NCBI RefSeq assembly: GCF_014649375.1
Contig: NZ_BMSX01000038.1
Span: 1 to 64,000 of the forward strand
Length of the DNA: 64,000 nt
Source of the DNA: Streptomyces aurantiogriseus
Lineage (GTDB): Bacteria > Actinomycetota > Actinomycetes > Streptomycetales > Streptomycetaceae
Reading direction: 5' to 3'
In this document: positions 42,974-52,098 of the stretch, one piece after another
Layout of the letters: every line of letters begins with the position of its first letter
Numbering within the stretch: the stretch's first letter is position 1
Made by a program: the position numbers and the translations under genes
The notes under the pieces: model-generated
What the model saw: only the letters and a program-made list of their open reading frames with translations
What the model was told of the DNA's origin: nothing
Database searches by the model: none

Positions 42974-45900
42974 ATGCAGGGGCTCGAAGTGGTGCTCGTA
43001 CGGCTCGCGTCGACGGTGGCCTCGACGGTCATGAAGTCGGTGCTGGCACCACGGCCGGGGGCGGGGCTGGTGGCGGATCCGGTACGTCCGCTGCCGAAGC
43101 CGGCGGGACCGGAGCGACTGGCGCGGGTGCTGGGCGGGCGGATCTCGGCAGGGTACGCGGCCGTGCCTGAGAACGAGCGGCTGGCCGCCGTGGCCGCGGT
43201 CCAGGACACGTTCACCGCAGCCGGTGAACTGACCGCGGACCGGCTCTTCGCGGCGGACCTGGACCCCGCGCGGCTGGCGGCCGGATTACGTCGCCCGGTG
43301 CCGGACCTGACGGAGCGGGCCCGCGACCTTTACGGAGAGCTGTTGGAGCTGTGCTGCGCGCACCTCGTCGAACAGCTCACCGCGCAGCCGTCGTTCGGCG
43401 CGCGGGCGGCGCTGGAGCACACCCGGCGGACCGGGGAGCTGCTGCGGGGCCGGGAGGCGGCCACGGGATCGGCCGCCATCGCCTTCGAGGAGCGGTACGC
43501 GCGCTACCTCATCGAGGCCCACGGCCGACTGGAGCTGTTCGGGCTGACGCTCGGCCGGTCGGGACGGGATTGGCCGCTGGACACCTCGTACCTCAGCCTC
43601 GCGGTCACCGGTGACGGCGGACGGCCGTCGGCCTTCGGACTGCCGCACCAGGGGCTCGCGACGCTGAAGGCCGAGCAGGCGCTGGAGAATTCGGACCGCA
43701 TCCTGCTGCGCGGACCCGCCGGCTCCGGGAAGTCGACGCTGGTGCAGTGGCTCGCGCTGAACGCCGCCCGGCGTGAGTTCGGCCCCGAACTCGCGGACTG
43801 GAACCGGTGCGTGCCGTTCGTGCTGCGGCTGCGCGCCTTCGCCACCGCCGAAACGCCGCCCCTGCCGGAGGACTTCCTGCGCGCGTCCGGTGTACCGCTG
43901 TCTCCCCCGCCGGGCTGGGCGGAGACGCTGCTGTCCGAGGGACGGGCGCTGGTGCTGGTGGACGGCGTGGACGAAGTGCCGAGCCGGTTGCGCTCCCGCA
44001 CGGAGACCTGGCTGAAGTCGCTGGTCGCAGCCTTCCCGGAGGCGCGCTACGTGGTGACGACACGGCCGTCCGCGGTACCGGAGGACTGGCTGGTCACACA
44101 GGGCTTCGCCGCGCACTCCTTGCTTCCGATGGGCCGGGACGACATTCGGGCCTTCGTCGCTCGCTGGCACGAGTCGGTACGGCTCGAGTGCGGGGACGAG
44201 GTGGAGCGGGCCCGCCTGGACACGTACGAGAAGGCGCTGCTGCACGCGGTGAAGACCCGCCGGGACCTGGGACGGCTGGCGACGAACCCCCTGATGTGCG
44301 CCCTGCTGTGCGCCCTGAACCGCGACCGTCACATGCAACTCCCCCGCGCCCGCAAGGAGTTGTACGACGCCGCACTGGAGATGCTGCTCGTACGGCGGGA
44401 CGCGGAGCGAGAGATCGTCGGTGTCGAGGGCGTCACGCTGACACGCGACGAGCAGACCGTCCTGCTGCAGCGGCTGGCGTACTGGCTGATCCGCAACGGC
44501 CAGGTGGAGGCAGCTCGCGACGAAGCCGTGGAGATGGTCGCGGAGTGGCTCACCGCGATGCCGCAGGTCGAGGCCGACGCGGCCCGGGTCTACCAGCACC
44601 TGCTGATCCGCAGCGGGCTGCTGCGCGAACCGGTACCGGGTGCGGTCGACTTCGTCCACCGCACCTTCCAGGACTACCTGGGCGCCAAGGCGGCCGTCGA
44701 GGCGCGTGACTTCGGCGTCCTGGTGCGCAACGCGCACGACGACCAGTGGGACGACGTGGTGCGCATGGCGGTGGGACACGCGCGCGTCGAGGAACGGGGA
44801 CGGCTGCTACGAGCACTGCTGCGGCGGGCCGACCGGGCACCGCGTCTTCGGCACCGTCTGGTGCTGCTGGCGGCGGCGTGTCTGGAGCATGCAGCGGAGC
44901 TTGATCCAGAGGTGCGGAGGGAAGTCGAGGGACGGGCCGGGGAGTTGGTACCGCCGCGTGACCTGGGCGAGGCGGAGGAACTGGCGAAGGTCGGAGAGCT
45001 GGTGCTGGAGCTGCTGCCGGGGCCCGAAGGGTTGTCCGAGGTGGTGGCAGCGGCTGTGGTGAGGACCGCGGGGCTGGTGAAGGGGGACGCCGCTTTCGAG
45101 GTGATCACTCGGTTCCGGGAGGATACGCGCGCGCCCGTGAACCATGAGATGTGTGAAGCCTGGGCTTCGTTCGACAGCCCGCGCTTTGCGGATGAGGTGC
45201 TCTCCGGCCACGACTGGTCCACGGCGTTCCTCTTGGTCCAGAAGCCCGAGCAGCTCAATGCGATCCAGTACGTGGCTGACGCACGTCATGTGCTGCTGCA
45301 CGGCGACCACCCGGACCTCACGCCGTTGCGGAAACTCACAGATGTGAAGTGGCTGTACCTCATGGAAAACAGGAGCGTGGCGGATCTCTCACCGCTCTCC
45401 GGCATGCGGTCCGTCCGCCGCGTGCTCCTCGACCGGTGTGAGAACGTACGCGACGTGTCTCCACTTGCCGGGTCGGGGATCACGCGTCTGGACCTACGCT
45501 CCCTCTCCTACGAGATCTCCCTGGAGCCCCTGCGCGACATGCCGGATCTCCAGAACCTGCTGCTCGCCTACACCCCGCTGATCGAGAGCGTCGACGAACT
45601 GCCCGTCGGCCCGCAGCTCACGGAGCTGCACCTCTTCCGGGAGACGCGGTACGTGACGCTGGACGGCGTCGAGCGCTGGGCCGGCATGACCGCGATGACT
45701 TTGGCGAGCGAGACCCAGATCGGCGAACTCGCCCGGCATCCTTCCCTGAACCATCTGACCGACCTCAGCCTTCAGCACCAGGATCCACTCGACCTTCGGC
45801 AGATCCTGCATCTCAAGGACCTCAAGAGCCTGTTCCTCTTCCAGTGCTCGGTTCCCGAGAACATCGGCCTCCTGCGGGAGCTCCCGGCGCTCACCCGGCT

Positions 45901-46033
45901 TACGCTCTCGTCATGCCGACCGATCGACATCGGTCCACTGGCCGACCGCGACGACATCACCATCGACCTCCTCGGAACGGCCGTCACCGGCGAAGAGAGA
46001 TTCCCCCCGGACCGGATCATCCGCCGACGCTGA
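42974..46033 (+). CDS. NACHT NTPase with leucine-rich repeats (NLR-like)
   Basis: A 1019-residue STAND-class protein. A helical N-terminal domain (about 1-220) precedes the NACHT ATPase: Walker A GPAGSGKST (247-255, K253), Walker B VLVDGVDE (D330-E334), a sensor-like VVTTRP and the helical region ending in FVHRTFQDYLGAKAAVE. A helical arm follows, and from about 775 to 1000 come leucine-rich repeats (LTPLRKLTDVKWLYL, LSPLSGMRSVRRVLL and so on). Bacterial NLR-like NACHT proteins include antiphage proteins (bNACHT). There is no recognisable effector enzyme. Leu105 (43286-43288) is the rare TTA codon, so translation should depend on bldA tRNA. The ATG at 42974 follows GGGGAGG. Confidence 0.9.
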   Translation: MQGLEVVLVRLASTVASTVMKSVLAPRPGAGLVADPVRPLPKPAGPERLARVLGGRISAGYAAVPENERLAAVAAVQDTFTAAGELTADRLFAADLDPARLAAGLRRPVPDLTERARDLYGELLELCCAHLVEQLTAQPSFGARAALEHTRRTGELLRGREAATGSAAIAFEERYARYLIEAHGRLELFGLTLGRSGRDWPLDTSYLSLAVTGDGGRPSAFGLPHQGLATLKAEQALENSDRILLRGPAGSGKSTLVQWLALNAARREFGPELADWNRCVPFVLRLRAFATAETPPLPEDFLRASGVPLSPPPGWAETLLSEGRALVLVDGVDEVPSRLRSRTETWLKSLVAAFPEARYVVTTRPSAVPEDWLVTQGFAAHSLLPMGRDDIRAFVARWHESVRLECGDEVERARLDTYEKALLHAVKTRRDLGRLATNPLMCALLCALNRDRHMQLPRARKELYDAALEMLLVRRDAEREIVGVEGVTLTRDEQTVLLQRLAYWLIRNGQVEAARDEAVEMVAEWLTAMPQVEADAARVYQHLLIRSGLLREPVPGAVDFVHRTFQDYLGAKAAVEARDFGVLVRNAHDDQWDDVVRMAVGHARVEERGRLLRALLRRADRAPRLRHRLVLLAAACLEHAAELDPEVRREVEGRAGELVPPRDLGEAEELAKVGELVLELLPGPEGLSEVVAAAVVRTAGLVKGDAAFEVITRFREDTRAPVNHEMCEAWASFDSPRFADEVLSGHDWSTAFLLVQKPEQLNAIQYVADARHVLLHGDHPDLTPLRKLTDVKWLYLMENRSVADLSPLSGMRSVRRVLLDRCENVRDVSPLAGSGITRLDLRSLSYEISLEPLRDMPDLQNLLLAYTPLIESVDELPVGPQLTELHLFRETRYVTLDGVERWAGMTAMTLASETQIGELARHPSLNHLTDLSLQHQDPLDLRQILHLKDLKSLFLFQCSVPENIGLLRELPALTRLTLSSCRPIDIGPLADRDDITIDLLGTAVTGEERFPPDRIIRRR

Positions 46034-46222
46034 AAAAGAAGTGGCACGCCCAGAAGCAGGCGTCCTAAAGTCATCCCCACGGGGGCGGCTCCGCCGCGTG
46101 CTTCCTTCTTTCTTCCGACGAATCCGTAGCGCGCCCACTCTCCGCCCCCGTTTCCGACAGACCTCTCGCCCCGACTCGCCCGACGAGTCCGGAGGCCTTC
46201 CACGCGTTCCGGGGGATTCCGC

Positions 46223-48991
46223 TTGTCCGTACTCGCGTCCGTGCTGCTCCGCCGTCTCCGTACCGTCTACGTCGACCAGGCCGGGCCGCGGCCGGGTGAC
46301 CCGTCGACGGACGAGGGGCTCGTCGCGCTCGAAGCCGAGCTGCTGGACCGGGGGTTCGCACCGAACGCGCAGTTGCGGGCGGCGCTGGCGTGGCTGGGGC
46401 CCGCCGGGCTGGCCGACGCGGGGCGGCAGATGATCGCGCACATCGACGCCGAGCTGGGTGCCGACCGTACGCACATGCCGCTGTTCCGCAGCTTCCCGGC
46501 CTCCGTGCCCGACGACACCTTCCAGCTGTGGATCGACCGCGTCTTCACGCTGCTGCTGCAGTGGCCGAAGCAGCCGTGCGTGCTGTGCGGCACCGTCGGC
46601 AGCGTGCACCCGGTGTCGCCGTGCGCGCATCTGGTGTGCCGGGAGTGCTGGGACGGCGCGGACTACTCCGGCTGTCCGGTCTGCCACCGCCGTGTCGACC
46701 CCGCCGACCCCTTCCTGAAGCCTGTTCCGCCGCGGCACGCGCGCGAGGTGTCCGTGGGTCCGCTGAAGGTGCTCGCGCTCGGGCGGGACGCGCGCGCCGA
46801 CGCCGTGACCGCGCTGCGGACGCTGCTGGCCCGTCGTACGCCGCTGCCGCCGCGGGACCGGGAGGACCTGGCAGTGCTGCTGGCGCACGCGCCGACGGGG
46901 GTGGAGTGGTTCCCGGAGGACGTTCCGGTGCGTGAGACGAAGGCGCTGGTGCTGGGGCGGATGCTGCGGGTGCGTGAGCGGCGCGCGGGCGCCCTGGAGT
47001 TGCTCGGCAGGCATCTCACGACGGCGACGGACGTGCTGCGCCTGCTGTGCGTGTGGTCCGGCGGCGAGGCCGACCTGATCGAGCCGCCGCGGCTGCGGTC
47101 GCTGCCGCGCGGGCTGCGCCGGCGACTTCTCGCCCTGCTCGACGGGCTGTCGGCGCCCTCGCTGGTGGAGGACGTGCTGCGGCATCCGGTCCTGTGGAAG
47201 CGCGCGGCCGAGATCCTGCACCCGTACGAGCAGCATGCCCGCCATCCGAAGGCGGCGATGGCGTTCGCCGTGCTGCGCGGGACGGATGTGTCGGGTGCGG
47301 CGGCTCCGGGTGACGCGGGCACGCCGGGCGAGGCCCGTCCGCGCGACACCAGTGCCGCGGGCACCGCGTCGAGCGGGACGCCGTCGCCTGATACCGGCGT
47401 CGCGGGCGCCGTGGCCGCCGAGACCCTCCCCCACCCCACGAACACCCCCGGCATCCCCCTCGCCGAGGCCCTGCTCCGCACCGCCGCCGCGCACCCCGAC
47501 GCCGTCCGTGTCGACGGCGCCCGGCTCCGTGCCGCCACCTGGAGTGCCCGTGTCGAGCAGGCGCTGGCCGAGAAGGACGCCGAGGGCGCCCTGGCGTTGC
47601 TGGCCCGGCGACCCGGTGAGCTGCTGCGCCGCCTCGACCACCTGCTGCGGCTGCGCCCTCTCGATGTCCTGCCGGAAGACTTCGCGGACGTGCTGCGGCG
47701 CGCCCTGCCGCAGGCGGGTCCGGCGCCGCTGCTGGCCGCGCTCGGGCGGCTGAGGATCCGCCATCTGCCGTCCGAGCGACGGGTGTTCTTCCCGCGCGGC
47801 CAGGTCACGCACGCGTACACCCTCGACGACAGCCGCGCCCCGCTGTCGCCCGTCGTGACGCGCGAGGTGTGCGCGCTGCTGGAGGCCGAGGCGGTGCGCC
47901 GGCTGTCCGCCACCCCGCGTGTCGACCTGGCCGTCCTGGACTCGGCGCTCACCGGTCTCGCGGTGCCGGCCACCGAGCGTGCCGACGCCAAGGCCCTGGT
48001 CGCCGTCCCGCGCGGCAGCACGCAGCCGCTGCCCGACGGCGAGGTCATGCGGCTGTTCCTGCACTGGACGGAGCCCGCGAAGACCCGTGTCGACCTCGAC
48101 CTGTCGGTGGCGCTGTACGACGAGAACTGGGAGTTCGCCGGCCTGTGCGACTACACCAACCTGGTGTACGGCGAGCGGTGGGCGGTGCACTCCGGCGACC
48201 TGACGTCGGCCCCCGCGCCGGACGGTGCCACCGAGTACGTCGACCTGGACCTCACCTCGCTCGGCGGCCGCGGCGTGCGGTACGCGCTGCCCGTCGTCTT
48301 CAGCTACAACGACATCGCCTTCGAACGGCTCCTGGACGCCTTCGCGGGCTTCATGACCCTCCCCTCTGCCGCCGAGGAGGCCCGCGACGCGTCGTACGAC
48401 CCGCGCACCGTGCGCCAGCGCTACGACCTGGTCGGCGACTCCCGTGTCCATGTCCCGCTCATGGTCGACCTGCGCCACCGCACGTTCCTGTGGACGGACC
48501 TGCACCTGTCGGCCGCCGAGGGCTACCACAACGTGTACCGGCACGCCGCCGACCTGGGCCGCGCCGGCCGTGACCTGTACCAGTACTTCGCCTCCGGCCG
48601 GACGACGCTGTGGGACCTGGCGGTGTGGCACGCCGCCGCGCGCGCGGACGAGGTCGCGGTGGTACGGCGCGCGCCGCGGCCGGGCGCCGACGACGAGCTG
48701 TGGCACTACGTCAGGCGCGCCGCCGAGCCGGACACGGCGTTCGCGGCACGCGTGCGTGCGCTGGAGGCACCGGAGCGGCGGGAGCGGCCGGACGGCGTGC
48801 CGGGCGGCGCCTCCGCCGACGAGCTCGCCGGCGAAGCCGCCGCCAAGAAGCATGTGTTGCTCGCGCTGGTGCACGGGGGCGTGGCACCGGAGCGCGCGAC
48901 CGGGGAGGTGTACCGGCTGCTGCCCGGCCCGGTCGACGGCTGCGGTCTGACGCCGCTGGCGGCCGGGGACCTGGTGGCCGCACTGGGCTGA
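46223..48991 (+). CDS. RING-finger protein with TerD-like domain (MXAN_6230/SCO0854 family)
   Basis: A 922-residue protein I recognise as the MXAN_6230/SCO0854 RING-domain family. The RING motif is complete: C119-x2-C122-x11-C134-x-H136-x2-C139-x2-C142-x8-C151-x2-C154 (C3HC4). A helical region follows, then a Thr/Ala/Pro-rich linker (about 355-412) and another helical region. A TerD-like beta domain (about 620-715) has VDLDLSVALYDENWEFAG, DYTNLVYG and VHSGD. RING domains usually recruit ubiquitin-type conjugating enzymes in eukaryotes; no such partner is visible here. TerD domains belong to calcium-binding stress and defence systems. TTG start at 46223 after GGGGGATT; 190 bases behind the NACHT gene. 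Confidence 0.88.
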   Translation: MSVLASVLLRRLRTVYVDQAGPRPGDPSTDEGLVALEAELLDRGFAPNAQLRAALAWLGPAGLADAGRQMIAHIDAELGADRTHMPLFRSFPASVPDDTFQLWIDRVFTLLLQWPKQPCVLCGTVGSVHPVSPCAHLVCRECWDGADYSGCPVCHRRVDPADPFLKPVPPRHAREVSVGPLKVLALGRDARADAVTALRTLLARRTPLPPRDREDLAVLLAHAPTGVEWFPEDVPVRETKALVLGRMLRVRERRAGALELLGRHLTTATDVLRLLCVWSGGEADLIEPPRLRSLPRGLRRRLLALLDGLSAPSLVEDVLRHPVLWKRAAEILHPYEQHARHPKAAMAFAVLRGTDVSGAAAPGDAGTPGEARPRDTSAAGTASSGTPSPDTGVAGAVAAETLPHPTNTPGIPLAEALLRTAAAHPDAVRVDGARLRAATWSARVEQALAEKDAEGALALLARRPGELLRRLDHLLRLRPLDVLPEDFADVLRRALPQAGPAPLLAALGRLRIRHLPSERRVFFPRGQVTHAYTLDDSRAPLSPVVTREVCALLEAEAVRRLSATPRVDLAVLDSALTGLAVPATERADAKALVAVPRGSTQPLPDGEVMRLFLHWTEPAKTRVDLDLSVALYDENWEFAGLCDYTNLVYGERWAVHSGDLTSAPAPDGATEYVDLDLTSLGGRGVRYALPVVFSYNDIAFERLLDAFAGFMTLPSAAEEARDASYDPRTVRQRYDLVGDSRVHVPLMVDLRHRTFLWTDLHLSAAEGYHNVYRHAADLGRAGRDLYQYFASGRTTLWDLAVWHAAARADEVAVVRRAPRPGADDELWHYVRRAAEPDTAFAARVRALEAPERRERPDGVPGGASADELAGEAAAKKHVLLALVHGGVAPERATGEVYRLLPGPVDGCGLTPLAAGDLVAALG

Positions 48992-49178
48992 CGGCGCTCC
49001 GTGCGGGCGCCCCGTACGCCCCTCCCACGGGTACCCCGGTCGGGCGCTCCGAGTCGAACTCCCGTACGCCCGGGGAGCGTTCCGTCCGTCTTCGTCCCGC
49101 ACGCGCGTGTGGCCGCGCCCGGTGCTGCGCCGGGACATGTGCACGGAGTGTCAGTGGCGGCCCGTATCCTCAGGGACC

Positions 49179-50180
49179 ATGCTCGAAGACCGCACGACCA
49201 CAGTGTCCTCCTCCACGGAGTGGCCGACCGCGTATCCCCAGGGGTACGCGGTCGTTGACGTGGAGACCACCGGCCTGGCCCGCGACGACCGGATCATCTC
49301 CGCCGCCGTCTACCGGCTGGACGCGCGCGGTGAGGTCGAGGACCACTGGTACACGCTGGTCAACCCGGAGCGCGACCCGGGCCCGGTGTGGATCCACGGT
49401 CTGACCAGCGAGGCGCTGGAGGGTGCGCCGCTCTTCCCCGAGGTGGCCGAGGAGTTCGCGGCCCGGCTCGCGGGCCGGGTGCTGGTCGCGCACAACGCGG
49501 TCTTCGACTGGCAGATGATCGCGCGGGAGTACGCGCGCGCGGAGCGCGAGGCCCCGGTGAAGCAGCGGCTGTGCACGATCGCGCTCGCCAAGGAGCTGGG
49601 GCTGCCGCTGCCCAACCACAAGCTGGAGTCGCTGGCGGCCCACTTCGGTGTCGTCCAGCGGCGGGCGCACCACGCGCTGGACGACGCGCGGGTGCTGGCG
49701 GAGGCGTTCCGGCCGAGCCTGCGGGCCGCGGCGGCGGGTGGTGTGCGGCTGCCGCTGCACGAGTGCCGGCCGCTGACGGAGTGGCAGGACCGGCCCGCGC
49801 CCCGGATCGGTCAGCAGGCGGGCGGTCCGGGCGGCTATGGCGGCGGCTACCGGCCGAGCAGTTGGCGCCCGGCCCGCAAAAGGCCCGCATGCCCCTATCC
49901 CAACCCCGGTCGTTACGAAGACGGCAAAAGGCTCAAACAGGGCATGCGGGTGGCCTTCTCGGGCGACACGTCGGTCGAGCGCGAGCTGCTGGAGGACCGC
50001 GCGACCGAGGCGGGGCTGCATGTGGCGACGAGCCTGTCGCGGCTGACCAGCCTGCTGGTCACGAACGACCCCGATTCGGGCACGTCGAAGGTGGTCAAGG
50101 CCCGGCAGTTCGGGACGCCGGTCGTCGACGAGGCGGCGTTCGGGCAGTTGCTGCGCGATGTGGAGCCCGCCGACGAGTGA
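49179..50180 (+). CDS. DEDDh exonuclease with C-terminal BRCT-like domain
   Basis: A 333-residue protein of the DNA polymerase III epsilon/DnaQ-like group. The DEDDh exonuclease (about 20-185) has VVDVETTGL, the HNAVFDWQMI motif and HHALDDARVL. The C-terminal part (about 250-333) looks like a BRCT domain (GMRVAFSGDTSVERELLEDRATEAGL, then SLLVTNDPDSGTSKVVKARQFGTPVV). Such 3'-5' exonucleases act in replication proofreading or repair; BRCT domains often target them to DNA ends. The ATG at 49179 was chosen (MLEDRTTTVSSS); the longer frame is not conserved. Not the main proofreading subunit as far as can be told. Confidence 0.9.
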   Translation: MLEDRTTTVSSSTEWPTAYPQGYAVVDVETTGLARDDRIISAAVYRLDARGEVEDHWYTLVNPERDPGPVWIHGLTSEALEGAPLFPEVAEEFAARLAGRVLVAHNAVFDWQMIAREYARAEREAPVKQRLCTIALAKELGLPLPNHKLESLAAHFGVVQRRAHHALDDARVLAEAFRPSLRAAAAGGVRLPLHECRPLTEWQDRPAPRIGQQAGGPGGYGGGYRPSSWRPARKRPACPYPNPGRYEDGKRLKQGMRVAFSGDTSVERELLEDRATEAGLHVATSLSRLTSLLVTNDPDSGTSKVVKARQFGTPVVDEAAFGQLLRDVEPADE

Positions 50181-50260
50181 CCCGTACGTACGGGTGATTG
50201 GCACGCGACTCGCCCGTCGCCCGCTCGCCCGCGCCACGGCGACCGCTCACCCTGTGGCGC

Positions 50261-50494
50261 ATGGCGACATGTGAAGTCTGCGGCAACAACTACGGAATGA
50301 CCTTCGAGGTGCACGCGCAGGGCGCGGTGCATGTCTTCGACTGCTTCTCCTGCGCGATCCACCGTATGGCCCCGATCTGCGAGCACTGTCGTGTGCAGAT
50401 CATCGGCCAGGGCGTCGAGGTCGAGGGTCACTGGTACTGCGGCGCCCACTGCGCGCGGGCGGAGGGGAAGGTGGGCATCGTCGACCGCGTCTGA
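50261..50494 (+). CDS. Small multi-cysteine zinc-binding protein
   Basis: A 77-residue protein with four CxxC-type metal knuckles: CEVC (4-7), CFSC, CEHC, and CGAHC near the end, plus His residues. The spacing indicates two zinc ribbons; it is not a metallothionein, though some annotations use that name. No function is known. The ATG at 50261 is the best start, but there is no strong ribosome binding site. It is followed by a SURF1 gene 49 bases later on the same strand. Confidence 0.8.
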   Translation: MATCEVCGNNYGMTFEVHAQGAVHVFDCFSCAIHRMAPICEHCRVQIIGQGVEVEGHWYCGAHCARAEGKVGIVDRV

Positions 50495-50542
50495 GCGCAC
50501 CCTGCCGGAAGCACCCCACGGCCCGAGATGTACGGTCGTGGG

Positions 50543-51334
50543 GTGTACCGCTTCCTGTTGTCCCGGCAGTGGGTGATCATCACGCTGGTCGCCCTCCTCC
50601 TCATCCCCACGATGATCAGGCTGGGCATCTGGCAGATGCACCGCTACGAGGAGCGCTCCGCCCGGAACCAGCTGGTCTCCGACGCGCTGACCGCCGAGCC
50701 GGCGCCCGTGGAGAAGCTGACCTCGCCAGGGCACACCGTCACCACCGACCAGCGGTACCGCACGGTGACCGCCGAGGGCCACTTCGACACCGAGCGGGAA
50801 GTCGTCGTCAGGCGGCGCGTCAACGCCGACGAAGAGGTCGGCTTCCACGTCCTCACCCCCTTCGTCCTGACGGACGGCAAGGTGCTGCTGGTCAACCGCG
50901 GCTGGATCCCCGCCGACGGCCCGAGCCAGACCGCGTTTCCCAGGATTCCCGCACCGCCCGGCGGCCGGATCACCGTCACCGGGCGGCTGATGCCCGACGA
51001 GACGACCGAGGCGAGCGGCATCAAGGACCTCAAGGGCCTGCCCGACCGGCAGATCATGCTGATCAACAGCGAGCAGGAGGCACGGCGCCTGGGCGCCCAG
51101 GTCCTCGGCGGCTACATCGCGCAGATCACTCCCGAGCCCAAGGGCGACACCCCGGAACTGCTCGGCAAGCCGGGTGACGAGAACGCCGCGCTGAACTACG
51201 CGTACGCCATCCAGTGGTGGCTGTTCGCCGCCGGCGTGCCCATCGGCTGGGTGATCCTGGTCCGCCGTGAGCTCCGCGACCGGAAGGAAACGGCACACCA
51301 GGAGACGGAGCAGGCGGAGCCGGCGACGGTGTAG
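50543..51334 (+). CDS. SURF1-family cytochrome oxidase biogenesis protein
   Basis: A 263-residue SURF1/Shy1-like protein, which helps assemble cytochrome c oxidase (haem a insertion). It has the family layout: one membrane helix at each end (about 6-25, WVIITLVALLLIPTMIRLG, and about 222-242, AIQWWLFAAGVPIGWVILV) around an external domain with VVRRRVNADEEVGFHVLTPF and LLVNRGWIP. GTG at 50543 (VYRFLLSRQW) is taken as start to match relatives; an ATG five codons earlier (50528) is the alternative. Nearby aa3 oxidase genes are not in the window. Confidence 0.9.
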   Translation: MYRFLLSRQWVIITLVALLLIPTMIRLGIWQMHRYEERSARNQLVSDALTAEPAPVEKLTSPGHTVTTDQRYRTVTAEGHFDTEREVVVRRRVNADEEVGFHVLTPFVLTDGKVLLVNRGWIPADGPSQTAFPRIPAPPGGRITVTGRLMPDETTEASGIKDLKGLPDRQIMLINSEQEARRLGAQVLGGYIAQITPEPKGDTPELLGKPGDENAALNYAYAIQWWLFAAGVPIGWVILVRRELRDRKETAHQETEQAEPATV

Positions 51335-51402
51335 CGCACGCGCGCCGCGCCGCGGGGCGGGCGCGCACCTCGGCAGCGGGTGGCGTTCGCCCCGCGGCCC
51401 GG

Positions 51403-51822
51403 TCAGCAGCAGCGGCTCTGCGGGTGTTCCTCCCGGTGCCGTGCGCGCAGCGCCTCGCGCCCAGCGGGCGGCCCGCACGGCCGCACCCCCACCGGCGGCT
51501 CGGCCGGCTGCGACCGACACGTCGGCGGCGGAGGGGTGGCCGAGCAGCATCCGGCGGTCGGTCGGCTGTTGGTCGACGCCGTCCTCCAGCCGTTCCGCCG
51601 CAGCGGCACGGCGGTCGTCGGGCCGCAGCACGCGCCGGGCGAGGAAGCGGAGCCGAACCGGTGGGCGATGGCATACGAGCCGAGCGCGGCCGTCATCAGC
51701 CGGACCGCGGAGATCTCCGCGCCCCAGGCGGGCGCGAGGACGCCCGGGACCACGGCACCGAGCAGGGCGACGGCGGTCCACACAAGGGTCGACCGAAGTA
51801 GCATTCGCGACTTTTCCGGCAT
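51403..51822 (-). CDS. Possible small membrane protein (uncertain frame)
   Basis: A 139-residue open frame with a clear hydrophobic segment near its start (MLLRSTLVWTAVALLGAVVP) and GC-rich third positions. The tail (from about residue 62) becomes rich in Cys and Pro, while a neighbouring minus-strand frame over the same bases reads more like protein (DRRAAAAERLEDGVDQQPTD). A real frameshift, or an end of the true gene near 51640, is possible. No family is recognised. If it is not a gene, the interval 51335-52098 is gene-free with nothing else I can identify. Confidence 0.35.
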   Translation of the reverse strand: MPEKSRMLLRSTLVWTAVALLGAVVPGVLAPAWGAEISAVRLMTAALGSYAIAHRFGSASSPGACCGPTTAVPLRRNGWRTASTNSRPTAGCCSATPPPPTCRSQPAEPPVGVRPCGPPAGREALRARHREEHPQSRCC

Positions 51823-52098
51823 TGAACGACCGGTTCCGGGCAGGGTGGCGGCAGGCATGGCGGCTCCTCGCCCGGACTGCGGGTGAACGGTGCCCAGCCG
51901 CTCGGGAGACCGCGCCGACCAGCGGTGACCATGCCCTTGGGGCTCCCGTCCGCTGTCGGACTGTGCAAGAGTTGCCCACCCGCCGGAAACCGGTTGCCGG
52001 TGAATTTCCAGGAGATTTCCCGCCGGTTTTCCGTCAACCGAATCGGTCGCCCGCGCAACCAAGGGTTGAGGGCACAGGCACACCAAGGACGGTGACCC

